Below, in pieces: positions 22,501 through 34,923 of a DNA stretch of 64,000 bases. Every line of letters starts with the position of its first letter. The first letter of the stretch is position 1. Both the position numbers and the translations under genes were made by a program. Source of the stretch: Rhizomucor pusillus (lineage: Eukaryota > Mucoromycota > Mucoromycetes > Mucorales > Lichtheimiaceae); assembly GCA_900175165.2 (NCBI GenBank), contig FWWN02000670.1, positions 32,371 through 96,370 of the forward strand, given 5' to 3'. Under the pieces are notes generated by a model that made no database searches, was not told the DNA's origin, and saw only the letters and a list, made by a program, of their open reading frames with translations.

Positions 22501-22764
22501 CTAAAAAGAGCAAATCTCTATTCTACCCTCCATTACGTCGTATAGTGCTCCGTTCCATCCATATGAAGCTAAAGTCAGAGGAGGAGATGCGCGGGAGGGT
22601 TCTTGAGAAAATGCGGGCCTTCCCACGCACGCACCAGGGCTGACGATCCCTTTTGGTTTTCCTGGTATCCACATGACACCTTTCTTGTGAGCAGATGAAT
22701 TCTCAGTGACGAAACGATCATTGTACGAGTTACTCACTTCCTTTGAGCCAACAGTAGCCGGCAT
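22501..22764 (-). CDS. Possible 47-aa small spliced gene
   Basis: The stretch is open for 87 codons without splicing. It also contains two well-formed introns, 22737-22684 (GTGAGT...CAAG) and 22634-22569 (GTGCGT...TTTAG), both multiples of three. Exons 22764-22738, 22683-22635 and 22568-22501 then give a compact 47-aa protein with KGVMWIPGKPKGIVSP and SYGWNGALYDVMEGR. The removed parts are the low-complexity, Ser/Pro-rich ones, which supports the spliced form. No signal peptide or membrane segment. I do not recognise the family. It converges on the stomatin gene, 152 bp away. Confidence 0.45.
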   Translation of the reverse strand: MPATVGSKEVSNSYNDRFVTENSSAHKKGVMWIPGKPKGIVSPGACVGRPAFSQEPSRASPPLTLASYGWNGALYDVMEGRIEICSF

Positions 22765-25700
22765 GACAACTTAACATCTGCAATATTTCAGTCAAACGCA
22801 CGGTTCAAGCTCTGAATCCGCGGTGCTCTATCATTAAACGGTTGTAGGGAGAAAGTTTATCAGCCGCATATTTTCTCCACATGAAGCGACTGGGATTTTC
22901 GCGATGCATACAGTATATTGGGATCAAAGATGCAAGTGGGGAAGAGTAAGCACAAGAATGTATTATGCTTTATTCCTTGAATTTGATATACAGTAACCGG
23001 TCCATTTATCAGTGCAGTGACGAAAAATTCACTTGTTAAGTATGCTTGCAAAATGAGTGAGGTGAATAAACGCAACTACTAGCAGTAAAGTGGATTACTT
23101 TATGGATGCAGCCAAGCCGAGCAGCTTTGGAGACGGTCACGGGGTTGCAGCGGCGGTATGCAAAGTATAGGTAGACTCGCAAGAGTACAAGGAGAATTCC
23201 AAATTGGCATACATGGAGATACATGCGTCACGTCCTAGTTCTTGTCGTTGGCAGCGCCCATCAACATGATGCATGTAAATATTGATCTAGCAACCGCTCA
23301 GTGTGCATAATATTCCTTTAAACTGTCTAGCAAATGAGAACGGGCGAGAAATAATCTGAAAATTCTAAACGAAACGGTGTATGACAAGATCGTCATCGCT
23401 GCAAAAGATAGAACTCTGCTGCTTGCTTTGCCACACACGACATGACATATGCTGCGCTCGGAGAACTTTAATTATGCGTCCAAATTGATCAGACCGGATA
23501 CTCTGATGTGTGCTCTCTTGGTAACCTGGCTATCTGCCCTAAATGACCGACATGCATTTTGCAGCAGTGCATAAATGACATAACATAAATGCTACGCTTG
23601 TCACCAAGAGTAAATAATAATACATATGTACAAAATTTAGCAAGGCTTCAAAAGATTCTCGCAAATGATTTTAATTCCCTTTTTGCTGGAGAAGGAATAG
23701 AATAGTTGTAAGAGTAGATGAAATTGAGAATTCCTGTCGCCATGGTTACTTTTGCATTTTACTGGTTAAATGCTTGTTGTATTGCTGAATACCATTTGAC
23801 CGCATGCGGCATTGACTAGCGATCATGGAATAAGCTATGACGCAAAAAATAGCGCATGTGATGAGTGAACTATATACAATTTTGCGAATGGCATTCACAA
23901 GGACTCGGAAGTAATCAAGGTTATTGGTATTTGTAATCTGTCTCCTCACACACACGCTCTCCCACTCTCTCTGCCATTCTGTGTGCAACTCTTTCTCTTT
24001 AACCATTTGACGCTACCGTCGTCCGGGGCTGGGTGGGGGAACAGGTAATTTTGTGCTCCTTGGACCGTGTACCCAAGTACAGCAGTAGTGAGAAAGTTGC
24101 CAGTATATACATACGGACAGATCGGTCCAATCCGTCGTCTTCATCTTACAATAGGTGCCAAGTCATACACTCACCCCCAATTGCCTTGCCACTTTCGTCA
24201 GGTACTTTCACAATGCATATGCGCTATCGATGGAGCTTGCTGGTAGGAATTGAACGGCCGTTTTGACGCTCGTGATCACTTTTACATACTCGTCGGATCA
24301 ATTAACAACTAGTCAAGCCTTGTCGGCACGTATGTGGACGACGGACATTTTCTAATGGATACGTTCCACCGTGGCGAATTTCGCGCGATTGCAATAAGCT
24401 TAAAGCGGGTGTAAGTCGCCTCCTCCTCGGTGGTATATTCAACTATGTTGCATCATCCAATCGTCTGCTATGGAGGGCCTCAGTATAGTTATCTCCGAGG
24501 CAAAGTTTATTGCATTTGTAAGTTTTGGGTGGGTGCCATCAGCTGAAATCAGTGTGTGTGCAAGGTACCAAATATTCCCGAATAGCCTACACACCAGCGG
24601 AATGTGCCATAAATATTATCAGAAATAAATTATCACAACGATGAGCAGCTAGGTCATCATGGCAGCCAACGGCTCCAACATAATGCTCGATCATCTATTA
24701 GATATGGGGCAAAAGGATTTCATCTGGTTTTTCGATAGACATCATATGCAGATCTTTCGAAGTTTTCTCTTGAACTAAGCAAAATTGCAGGTTGGCCAGC
24801 TGTGAATGACAAGTGGCATGGAGTGAAAGGACATCTGTCGTTGTAATGAGAGAGGACGATTTTAACTATTTATAGTATCGGCATCTGTAAGTAAGAAGCT
24901 TTTGCAACCTGTTAAGCACTAAACTGCCTGAGTTTTTTCGTCGCATCCAATTCCCCATCCTTTCATTTCAGCAGCAGGCCAGCCCCAATTACATCATTCT
25001 AACAAGGAATTACGGTCAATTCGTGGGTAACAATGGAAGAACCTAAAGTTTGTAGACACCACAGTGGATAACAGCGGCAATACCAACATTAAATTCAACA
25101 CCACCACGTTTGTTTCTCACAGCTGTCCACGTCTTTATGTCTTTGTTTGCTTGGAGACTGTGGACAACAGACTGGATGAAAAAGGAAAAGCCCGATTGGG
25201 GGGAGAGGTGATGAAAAGAAGCATGCGCCCGCGTGTGTGCGTGTGTGCTTGGAAAAAAAAATGACAATGGCGACGTTTATCTCCACCAGCGGCTAAAATC
25301 TTTGCAACAAGTTCCCGGGACAAGCCAATTATAGAAAAGCCGGTAATCCGACGACGACGACAACGATGACAACCATCAGGTAAAGATGGCGCGGTTCCGT
25401 TGCATATGAAAAAAGAGAAAGAAAGCGTCATCATCAAAAAGATCGACCCCGGCAGGATCACGTCTCGGCAATGACAATGGTGATCCTGTCACGTCAACAA
25501 CTAATCTAGCTACGCACACACACACACACCCACTCCGAACAATAAGCACTGCTGTTGAAAAATTTTTTCGTCCGTCGGGCCCCTAGAACGCATGCAGACA
25601 AATATGAGATGCAAGCCATTAGAATCGTTAAAAAGAAATCTAAAATGGATTTGGGTATGCAGCTTTAATGAGCAGATGAAAAGAAAAGAAGAGGAAGATG

Positions 25701-26059
25701 TTTTACATGCGTAGTAGATGATTTACATATGAAAGAGATAGATCTTTTTTCTTCTTTGTTGTTGCTGTTACTAGGCAACATAAATAGCGTAGAAAATGGG
25801 AAGGCGAGGAGAGCAAATAACATATGAAAGAGTTTCTCTCGCTAATAAAGAGATGTAAATGCGTATGATGAGAAGAGAAGAGCGAGAGAGATAGGAAAGA
25901 AGAAGAAGACAAGTTACTATTGTACAGGCCGATCTCTGCAGGTTGACAGCAGAGGATACATAATGGAATATGAACATGAAGATAAAAGAGATGAGCAAGA
26001 GAAGATGATGGGCGATGCAGTGACAAGCAAAAAGTCGTGTCTCCAAGGATACGACGAGT
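22765..26059. other. Gene-poor region, nothing supported
   Basis: About 3.3 kb of mostly AT-rich DNA. Frames are short and without coding character. There is a CA run at 25514-25529 and a GC-richer, pyrimidine-biased stretch at 25200-25500 that resembles the leaders of other genes here, but no downstream frame fits convincingly. Confidence 0.45.
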
Positions 26060-26413
26060 TTAGCAAAGAACAGTGTTGGAGCCGTACATAAAGTTGGACG
26101 ACGATGCACGTTGCTCTACAGCGCAGTGGTTGATGGAATTGGTCTCGGACTCGGGATCTTCGAGGGCCGGAAATGAAAAGTACATTTCAAGGAATAGGCT
26201 ATTGTCCGTTTTTGATTTATCGGATGGGCCGTTTGGCGATGAATTTGATGAGGATGATGAAGACGAGGAGGAGGAGGCTGCATCGTTATGTCCATTGGAA
26301 GACGAGGGCGACATTAGAAAGAGCAAATGTCGCATGAAGGATGAGAACGAGTGTCGACGAGCGTTACTGCTGTCGGCACGAGATTCGATCATGACGGATG
26401 AAGTGGCGAGCAT
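26060..26413 (-). CDS. Doubtful Ser-rich ORF, 117 aa
   Basis: Starting at the ATG 26413-26411 the protein has RRHSFSSFMRHLLFLMSPSS, a run of Ser residues, then an acidic-aromatic part (LFLEMYFSFPALEDPESE) and ends SNFMYGSNTVLC. A 133-codon acidic frame covers almost the same bases on the plus strand (26073-26474), so the true strand is uncertain. The minus reading is preferred because pyrimidine-rich leader-like sequence precedes it. No family recognised. Confidence 0.28.
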   Translation of the reverse strand: MLATSSVMIESRADSSNARRHSFSSFMRHLLFLMSPSSSNGHNDAASSSSSSSSSSNSSPNGPSDKSKTDNSLFLEMYFSFPALEDPESETNSINHCAVEQRASSSNFMYGSNTVLC

Positions 26414-27468
26414 TGTTGTGGTGAGTAAGGGAAAGAGGAGCAAAATGAGGGTTGATCGCCCGCAGATTTTATAAGATTGGAGACTCTTACTCGCTCTCAT
26501 GTGCTGTGCATCGGCATGATGACAAAGAGGGAAAATCCATGCGAGCGTGGGGGTGAGGTTGTGGACCCGATCCAGGCGACAGCGACTTGTACCCCCGCCT
26601 CCACCAGGGCCTGGAACATTGCAGATGGTAACACACAGAACGTGATTGAAAGAGGCTCAACATTGCGGACTTTCTTTTCCTTCTGTTTGTTTCGAGAGAG
26701 CGGAGACCACCCACTGTGAAAGAAGCACACACATACGGGGAGACGAGGGAGCCAGGGAGGAAAAATTGCACCCCATTCCCCTTGCCAAAATTGCCTCACA
26801 CAGCTGCTTGCTTGAGCAGATCCCTCCAACTACCAGAAGAGAGACAGGGAGCGTTTTCTTCGACTGAGATGACGAGAAGATGAAAATAAGTCTATATGTT
26901 TCTAAAGTGGGTGCGCCGCAGTGATGTAGGTCATGAGATGCTGAACTCTTGACCAAAAGTATAACTGACGCTACATATAGCATCAACTGATGTGCAAGCC
27001 TGTAATTATCGTTGTTGCCAGAATAATTATACCATTCAAATGATCAGCGCAAAAACACGCACAAATCACAGTGATGAGATCTGCAGCAAAATGGGAAAGA
27101 ACATCCAGCTCCAGTCGCAAAGTAGCCCATGGAATATGCATGGCACTGCGCTCCTCTTATTCTGTTCTTGGCACACTTTACAGTATGTAAAGATAGATTA
27201 AATTTTTACGATTTTTATTATACTGGTCCACTACATGATTCATCTGCATGTATCACTGCAAATGCACGAGCTCGATACATCATTTCTAACGAAGTCTGCG
27301 TTGTATACTCAATCGTGTAATACTTCAGACAAGCTCGAGCCTTCTAGCTTGATGTAATTGGCTGAATTGAAGCGCCGTTCAGAGATAATTGAGAAAATGC
27401 CTGAGGGGAGGTGCCAGGTTGACAAGCTCCCTCGAGCGATCCGGTCATACCACGTAATTGAAATAACC
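26414..27468. other. Intergenic, nothing supported
   Basis: The left part (26500-26860) is GC-richer and purine/pyrimidine-biased, as in promoter leaders. The right part is AT-rich and precedes the kinesin gene. No supported gene. Confidence 0.45.
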
Positions 27469-30420
27469 ATGGCAACGACCGCCGTTAGGTAAATAGGTAC
27501 AAGCTGCAAATACCTGTATCTATTTTACATTAAGACTTGAGTTTTTCCAAAGAGTGGCCGTACGTGTGAGGCCATTGTCAGAAAGAGAGCAAAGCGGCAA
27601 TGAGGGCGAATGCATCGCAATCCTGGAGGACGAGCGGCAAATCGTCCTAGGCAACGAACATACTTTTAGCTTTGACCAAGTTTATACTCCCGCAGCAACT
27701 CAGCAGACTGTGTTTGACGTGAGTGTTGCCCCTCTCTTGCAGCGCTTCCTGGAAGGGTACAGTATTGGTCCATTATCGGTCCATTATCTTCAAGGAAACT
27801 GTGACATCTATTATTGACTTTTGTCATCGTAGAAACAATGCATCCATCCTTGCTTACGGGTAAAATGGAACGACCGTCGCCGAGAATTTTGTAGTAGAGT
27901 ACCCACGACTGAATGGAAAGGACGGGAATTTTAGGCACACAGGATCCGGGAAAACGTACACTCTAGGCACGGCTGCAGACAGTGAAAATGGTAATTAGCT
28001 CGGTGCGCGGGGGGAGAGAGAGAGAACGAGAGACAGGGAAAACCACAAGTGCCCATGTTGGGGTAGAAAAAGAAATATAGAGAGGGGGGAAAGAGATAAA
28101 GAGAAGCAGCGCTGCATAGGTGCAACGATCAAGCGGAACATTGGGTTGACTTGAATGCACAAATACAAATCCAATGGTATCTATCGCTCGTCTAGGAATT
28201 GTGCAAAGGTTTGCAATCCATCTGTTTGACAATCTGGGAAGCTTGGAAAGAAAAAGAGATTTCCAAGTTGCTGTATCCTTTCTAGAGTTGTACAATGACG
28301 ATATCAAGGACTTGCTGGCGCCTCACAGCAGCAGCAGCAGCAAAAGCTATCCAAGATTAAGGCAAAATGCATATGGCATCATTGATGTAGACGGCGTGCA
28401 TCAGGAACATGTACACAATTCGGAGGAACTTTTAAGGTAAATAACCTAGATACAGGGGGGAGGGTCGCCGATCCGCTCGTAGTTATCGTGGCTACTAACT
28501 GTGATCTTTTCAATCAAGCCTTTTAAGAAAAGGTGCAGCAGTTAGGGCGACGAGCTCAACAGGCTCATCTCAATCGCACGCAATTTTCACAGCAGTCTTA
28601 AAACAGCAGATTACAGATGCAGACGAGTCGCGGCGGCAGCTGGTTTCAAAATTTCAGTTTGTTGATCTCGCTGGTTGTGAAAGGGTAAACATTACTGTCG
28701 ATAAGGAGACAGAAATACTATACGAGACTTTCGTTCTCCATGTAAATCTAATGCAAGGCTGTGTTAGCTCAAGCCATCTTGCAACGCTGCTGGTGATAGC
28801 AAAGAGGGAATATCGATCAACGCTGGTTTGCTCGCTTTGGGCAGCGTTGTTTCCGCTCTAGCCGATGAATCGCGGCGGTTCAATGTTCCTTATCATGATA
28901 GTAATCTGACGCAGCTCTTGCAAGATAGCCTTGGCGGTAATAGCTACACGCTGGTGTTAGCCTGTATCAGTCCTGCAGCAGCTGACTATATGAAAACCTG
29001 TAACACTCTGGAATATGCAAGCCGGGCACGCAGCATTCAGAATGTTGTCCTTGTAAACAGTGAATTCGAGGATAGCGCCGAGAAGCTGAGTTGCCTGCGC
29101 ACGCGGATTGCCCAACTGGAGATGCAAGTGTCTATTCTGAGTAACCAGCACAATGCTCACAGCTTCGCACTCTTGCGCAAACAAAACCAAGAAATTCTAG
29201 CTGAGCTTGCTCAGGTCCAGAGCGAGCGGGATACTCTTGCGGCGGCGGCTGCACAGTCGTCAGCAGACCGTGTGGAGGCGCATCCTGTGATACAGCAATA
29301 CTGCGAAACTGTGCGAGATTTGAAACTCCAATTGGCTGAAGCGCAGACCCAATTGGCCTACTACGAGGTGTCGCCTTTTCCTTCCGGATACGCCTCTGCT
29401 TCTTTGCCCTGCTTGAGAGCCCACAGTCATAGTCGTCACGACAACAGACCGTCTCACAGCATGTATCACCGTCGTCAACAAAAAAGGAAATATGTGCCGC
29501 TTGTTCGAAAGAAGCTCTTTTCGTCGGCTCGCCGGCGTGTCGATCCGTCGCCGCCCTGGATTCCTCCTCCTCCTCCGGAAGATGAAACGGTGAGAAATTG
29601 AGTGATTGGTGTTACCTATATTGTTATAATTTGTCCTTGACGATCCCCTGCTCTAGTCAGCGTGGCATCAGCAGATCGCCTTCGCCCACTCTTCTGAGTA
29701 TCAGGTACCTGTTACAATGGAATCCTAGTTCCACAACCCCTCCCTTTGGTTCTAAACCTTACTTAGTGCTCACGGAAACAATCTCTCTTTTGTTTGGTCA
29801 CAGCCTCAGGATGAAACCGTTGTACCAATGTCATGTGCAAAGAAAGATAGCAGCGATCTTTCAACTGCTACAGAAACATCCATGCCCACAACCTCTGGGT
29901 CTCGAACACCACCGCCGCCGCCTGAGCCTCCGCTCTTGGATCCAGACAATGAACTTGAAGCATTGGTAAGCATTTGCCCGCTTTGTTAAGCAACAACAGT
30001 TGCAAAGAAAAAAGCTGATACTTGATACATACATAGTCTGTACCTACCTGGAACAATGCACCGAGGACACAATCAATGCACGGATCCACGAAACGAGAAT
30101 CGCTTTCCTGGACCGACTCGCTCCTAGATGACTCTGATAACTCTGTCACGACCTCTCGGCTTTCATCGAGTTGGGCAGGCTCTACGCGGCACTCGCTTGG
30201 CTCAATGGGCGATAGACGGCGCGGTAAAGACCTCTTGAAGATGATGCATCAAGTCCAGGCGGATCTTTTGGTCAAAAAAGAACTTGTGGCGCAACTTGAG
30301 AAATCAGAAGACGAATATACCCAACTGCGCGTCGATTACGAAGGAAAGCTGAATGAATTGCAGGAACATTTAGAGCAAACGCAAAAGCAATATCTCGAAG
30401 GACAGCAACAACAACAACAA

Positions 30421-30457
<37 letters not shown>

Positions 30458-31059
30458 TACGCCGCGGCGGGTCACTGCGACAGGCCACACCGCAACCAAG
30501 GAAATCAATGCCGAAAACGTACGAGGCGCGCCAAGTGGATGAAGTGCGCCGGTCCTATGAAACCAAGCTCAAAAAGTTGACAGCTGATAATCAAGAGTTG
30601 AAACGCAAGTATACCCAGGCTAACCATACCTTTCAAACGTCTCGCACCAAAGCAGAGGCATATATCAAGAAGCTGGAAGATGAACTGTCAGCTCTCAAAC
30701 TGGAAAAGAAACAACTGCAGAAAACCATCCGCACCGAAAATGAAAAGGCACGTGAGACGATCACTTTGCTCGAAAGAGACGTGCAGACACTTAGGCGACG
30801 TGAAACTGTCGCCATCGAGTCGCGTAAGAAGCTAGAAGAGACACTTGAAGCGCAATCACAGCAACTGAAAAAGAAGACGGATGACCTTGCCACAACCACG
30901 GCGCAGTTGCGGCAACTCACCACAAATTTACGGCGAGCTGCCACCGAAGGCATCGTTTTGAATGAGGCCGTTTTCGAACGAATAACAAACGGAACACAGC
31001 GTCAGACACGGACGCCTTTGCGCCGTCTATCCGATGCCACTGCTACCAAGAACCAATAA
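27469..31059 (+). CDS. Kinesin with N-terminal motor (kinesin-4-like)
   Basis: Ten exons (27469-27488, 27553-27756, 27833-27859, 27935-27990, 28196-28436, 28519-28684, 28768-29589, 29657-29704, 29804-29965, 30037-31059) give 922 aa. The motor occupies residues about 6-345: TAVRVAVRVRPLSERE, P-loop GHTGSGKT (84-91), FLELYNDDIKDLL, switch II DLAGCE (232-237), EGISINAGLLALGSVVSALAD and the neck-proximal NTLEYASRARSIQN. Switch I reads STGSSQSH (196-203) where kinesins have NxxSSRSH. The rest is Pro-rich linker, an 18-Gln tract, and long coiled coil (about residues 640-880), so a dimer is likely. Kinesin-4 members act on spindle midzone or chromosome arms; the subfamily assignment is by motif feel and moderate. 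Exon 3 is a 27-nt microexon and intron 4 is 205 nt and GA-rich. Confidence 0.9.
30403..30456 (+). repeat. Polyglutamine-coding CAG/CAA tract
   Basis: 18 Gln codons: CAG, then six CAA, then eleven CAG. The pure CAG block is likely to vary in length. It sits between two coiled-coil parts of the kinesin tail. Confidence 0.9.
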
Positions 31060-31233
31060 ACACTAGGTACATCTTTCATCTTGCAACAAGATATGAACGC
31101 AAATTCCTTTATGTACATGAACTCCAAGAACACCCCCACCCGTCCAACAAGTTTAGGACAACAATGTTGAATTCCCTTACATTGTACGTTGTTATCTATT
31201 TCCAGTACAAACTAAAGTTACGGCAGTTTACGT

Positions 31234-32468
31234 TTACGCACCAGTATCTATGCAATTCATACGCACTATATCGCTCCTGCTTCCAATTGTAAGCTCTATC
31301 CATTCGGCTCGATAGTAATCCGGGAATAACACCTTTGGGACCGCAGCTGTCATGCAAAGAGTCAAAATACAGCTTTCGACAAGATAGAAACCGTTCACGA
31401 TCTCTTGCAACATTCTTGCTCGATGCTCGGTCGCTTCGAGTAATGTCCCTTAATATTCTTACTCAAGGAGATACATCTGTGGATAGCGCGTGCACAATGG
31501 GAATGGGTTTCTGAGCACTTGCCTGTTTCGACATCCATACATCTGATCGAGCTGTGAGGCATTATTGAGCAGCATACGAAGAACGGGTAATAGCTCTTGC
31601 AGTGGCATGAAAAAAAAAAAAAATGCCAGAAAACGCATTCCCGTCATATTTTTTCCATAAGATCATCGTTAAACCAGCGCGTCAGATTATCTGGATGATT
31701 GTTGGTAGTATCTACGGCGCCTATAGATACGATTAGTAAAATCGTGTTGCATGGTTCATTCACCTTTTGTTTTCTTCACATCATCGAATATTTCAGAGCG
31801 TCTCATACAGCTATAGTCTGCAGTAGCCAAGTATGTAAGATCTTCGCGGTTGCTGATTACAGTAATTGCTTTAACAACGATTCGTTGTCTGTCTGGAAAT
31901 GCTGTCGTGACAAACAACGCATCATCATCAGCAGCAGGTTCGAAGCGGCTGGCATGTTCTGGCAGTATATCCAGTTCCGGCATGTCACATCTTTCTTGAG
32001 GATTTGCGATGATGGAATGCAGACCAAAGCTTTCATTCAACGAACCACAGCACGTTAATAAAGCATGATGGGTTCAAACTGTGGCGATCGTCTTGAAGCT
32101 GGACTGTCATCAAATTTTTGCTTAAGCGAATTGCTGGATACATCTAAAACACTGCATGATGTTGCGTTGTTGGCAACCTAGCGGTTTTGTACAGTTGGAG
32201 ATTTGCAACGTTTCGAGCAACTTCATGACTTTATCATCTTAAAAATTCGCGACCCAATATACACCATATACTTCCTTCCCAATGTAAAAAGCAATCAGCC
32301 TGTTATTCCCAGCAAAATGTCATACTTCGTGCTTCACTGCGCAGTTATGTATGATCCGTCGTGAGGAATTCGCTCACCAAGGACTTCATAAAATGGCCGT
32401 GCTCTTTCTGCAAGAACCGTCGTGAAGGGAAGTAAATGCAATTCGTCGAAAAGATTGCTGGGAGCTGG
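31234..32468 (-). pseudogene. Decayed multi-exon gene, family not recognised
   Basis: Several minus-strand segments read as strong protein but cannot be joined cleanly. They are NLFDELHLLPFTTVLAERAR (from about 32456), the block at 31770-32040 with FPDRQRIVVKAITVISNRED and ADYSCMRRSEIFDDV, then after a plausible intron DTTNNHPDNLTRWFNDDLM, ELLPVLRMLLNNASQLDQM near 31560-31610, and EATEHRARMLQEIVNGFYLV...FPDYYRAEWIELT, ending at 31236. Between them lie in-frame stops (after DLMEKI and after MYLLE) and an apparent frameshift near 31500. The helical Leu-rich style suggests an armadillo/HEAT-type protein, but this is a guess. Rapid divergence with unusual splicing is the alternative to a pseudogene. 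Confidence 0.42.
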
Positions 32469-32975
32469 AAGACTGCAGCACCTTCAGAGAAAAAGGCTCT
32501 TTGCAGTTTGCAACGCGCTTGTTAAATATTACTTCCTTTCCTCCGCCTGCTAGTATAGACTCAACTCCTTCCTCTTCATCATCTCCATCGTTTGGACTGC
32601 TGAAATGTCAGAAGGATTCCCTTTCAGGGTGTCATTTATATACCATGGAACCTTGCTTAGGGTCCGGGATCGTGTCGGATGCAAAAGCAAAAGTGCTAGC
32701 AACTGGGCGCTTCTCTCTAAAATAAAGAGACCCGATTTGGTGCCAGCAGAACAACCCTGTTCGCCCATAGCCCAAACATCTTGATCACGTCCATCAAGTA
32801 GATGAGACATATATACAAATACATTTAGATACACGAAACTCAAGTAAATAACATATAAAATGTAAATAATATGAGAGATGGAAGAGTAAAGCAACGTAAA
32901 AGAAAAATCGGTGTGGTCACATGACTTAACTTAGGCTTTATCAATGACTGCCAATAAAAGCCTTCGGAAGCAAAT

Positions 32976-33047
32976 GGCTTGATGGTTTAGTGGTATAATT
33001 CTCGCTTAGGGTGCGAGAGGTCCCGGGTTCGATTCCCGGTCAAGCCC
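32976..33047 (+). tRNA. tRNA-Pro(AGG)
   Basis: This 72-nt cloverleaf has a 7-bp acceptor stem (GGCTTGA with TCAAGCC), an A box TGGTTTAGTGG, anticodon stem CTCGC/GCGAG around the loop TTAGGGT (anticodon AGG, reads CCT and, with inosine, other Pro codons) and a B box GGTTCGATTCC. It is intronless, with discriminator base C. A Pol III T-run follows near 33080. Confidence 0.97.
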
Positions 33048-33779
33048 TTAGTCCCTGGTTTCAAGCGTTCGCTTGATACTTTTTTTCTTCTACCTTTTTC
33101 CTCTTGTCGTATAACTTTTTGCCATTCACCAATGTCAATGCAAGTTTATTTCCAGGCACAGCACTTTGATTTGATATAGTTTGAAAATGTAAGGTTGGAA
33201 AAAAGAGCGAAGAAGTCAAAAAGGGAAGAGCAGGCGTCAGTACACTACAAATTGCTACAGCAAAATGCTATCTTTAGTCAAAAGAATTCTTACATTATTT
33301 TCTATCGGCACTGCTGCTGAATATTTCAGCTAAAATATGTCGCTTGTCCATACTAAATTGAGGGAACTGTAAGCAGTAATCCTGGGTGATGTAGAATAGT
33401 CCATAAATATCAAAAGATCATGCATCGTAATGCTATTGCCATGAACTCGTTAATATAACTTTAGCATAATGGTACCTTTGCTGCCGACTATATATCGAAA
33501 TCCCTGCCTACAACAATGGAAGGTTTTGATTGTGAACGTAAATTAATTGCAGAAACGTGAATGGGCATCAGGAGATTTACGGTGCACTGCTCTTGTTCAA
33601 TAAATGCCCTCTCAATGTACACTGCACCAAAGATAATCCTTGGAATCGGGGAATTCCAGGGATAAATAAAGGATGACCTTGATAGATCAAGGTTGAAACA
33701 AAGGATTGAAAATGGAAAATCACGAATCTGATCCTTGAAACCAGTGATGATGATAACGGGTTAATCATTTATCTAAAGA
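33048..33779. other. Intergenic between tRNA and retroelement remnant
   Basis: AT-rich 0.7 kb without a supported gene. A T-rich stretch near 33078-33088 is the probable Pol III terminator of the tRNA. Confidence 0.5.
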
Positions 33780-34615
33780 AGAATCGTACTAGGATGAACC
33801 AAAGATTATTATCAAGTCGTTTTGCAAACTCTGTGAGATATGTGCAAGTATCGTTGATGTTCCCCAATAACATACTTGCGTCAGGCCAAAGAGGACGACC
33901 ATAGGTGCCTTGTCGAGTTACCGAATATTCTCGATTAATTCTATTCGGCAACTGATATCTACCGGTAACCACTGGCTGCATCGAGGGTGGTGAACCATTG
34001 AGCGTTTCCGAAGGAACGGAGTACTTCGTCGACTTTTGGTAAAGGATAAGTATCTTTTATCGTTATCATGTTGAGCCTGCGATATCCAATGATCATTCGG
34101 AGAGAACCGTTGCGCTTCTTGACGAAGAAGACTGGTAAGGTGCAGATACCTCTTGATGGGCGGTTTAGACCAAGTTGGAGCATCATTGTTATTTCCCACC
34201 AAAGGTATGTTTCCTCCTCCTGATTAAGCCGGTAAGGTCTTGACCTTGTCGGGAGATTACTGGTAATTGAATTGTGGTGTCCATATCCTCCTTGAACGGT
34301 TCCAAAGACACTCCTTTCGATGAAACAGAGATGATGCATGTCAACAAGATGCTCGATTTCCTTGGGAACTACTAAGCTCTGATCAAGCAATGACGTACAA
34401 CTTACATATCTACTATGATCCTTAGCTGGACAAAATATGCTACTGATAGACAGTAGCAAACTAACAAACACTACTCCGTTGTGCCATGAGCGTGCTTCAT
34501 ATCTGAAGTTGGGATCGACGTGATTGACGGGCTTCTGGCGCTGCTTCCAATAGGATTTGATTGTACTTCGAAGCTGGTGCAACCTCGCTCCAGCCATATC
34601 GTCATTTTTTCCCAT
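33780..34615 (-). pseudogene. Ty3/gypsy reverse transcriptase remnant
   Basis: The minus frame 34615-33959 contains the start of a Ty3/gypsy RT: PYRLNQEEE, then LPVFFVKKRNGSLRMIIGYR, RRLNMITIKDTYPLPKVDE and AQWFTTLDAASGY. The sequence then shifts frame and continues weakly as SVTRQGTY before losing similarity. The YxDD active-site region is not readable, and no gag, protease, RNase H, integrase or LTR is seen in place. So it is a truncated, frameshifted fragment of an old element. It lies about 0.9 kb downstream of tRNA-Pro, and Ty3-type elements are known to favour tRNA genes. Confidence 0.8.
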
Positions 34616-34923
34616 ATTGCAGGTACGTAGAGAACCCCAAAGCTAAGTGCGCCAAGCTCCTGTGAGATTGCTGGTACAATATTGGGTCCCTGTGTTCCAA
34701 GGTCTCAACATAGGTGTCTAGAATATCGAACTGCTGCTAACTTCAGCATTATGTTGCCTGCTTTAACACTGGGGGAACTATGTGACAATGTTAGCTCACG
34801 GTATGTAACGGCCAATCACACGTCCCATCGAGCGAGCGCTATAAAAATGCAATGGCCGTTTTTTGCGAACCATGTCAGGAATATGCGAGATACAGTGCGT
34901 GCTGTACTGGAGTGAATACCGAT

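Noticed and set aside
26073..26474. 133-codon acidic plus-strand ORF
   Set aside because: It is antisense to a Ser-rich frame. Acidic runs here are complements of Ser codons (TCC/TCA), so I kept only a low-confidence minus call.
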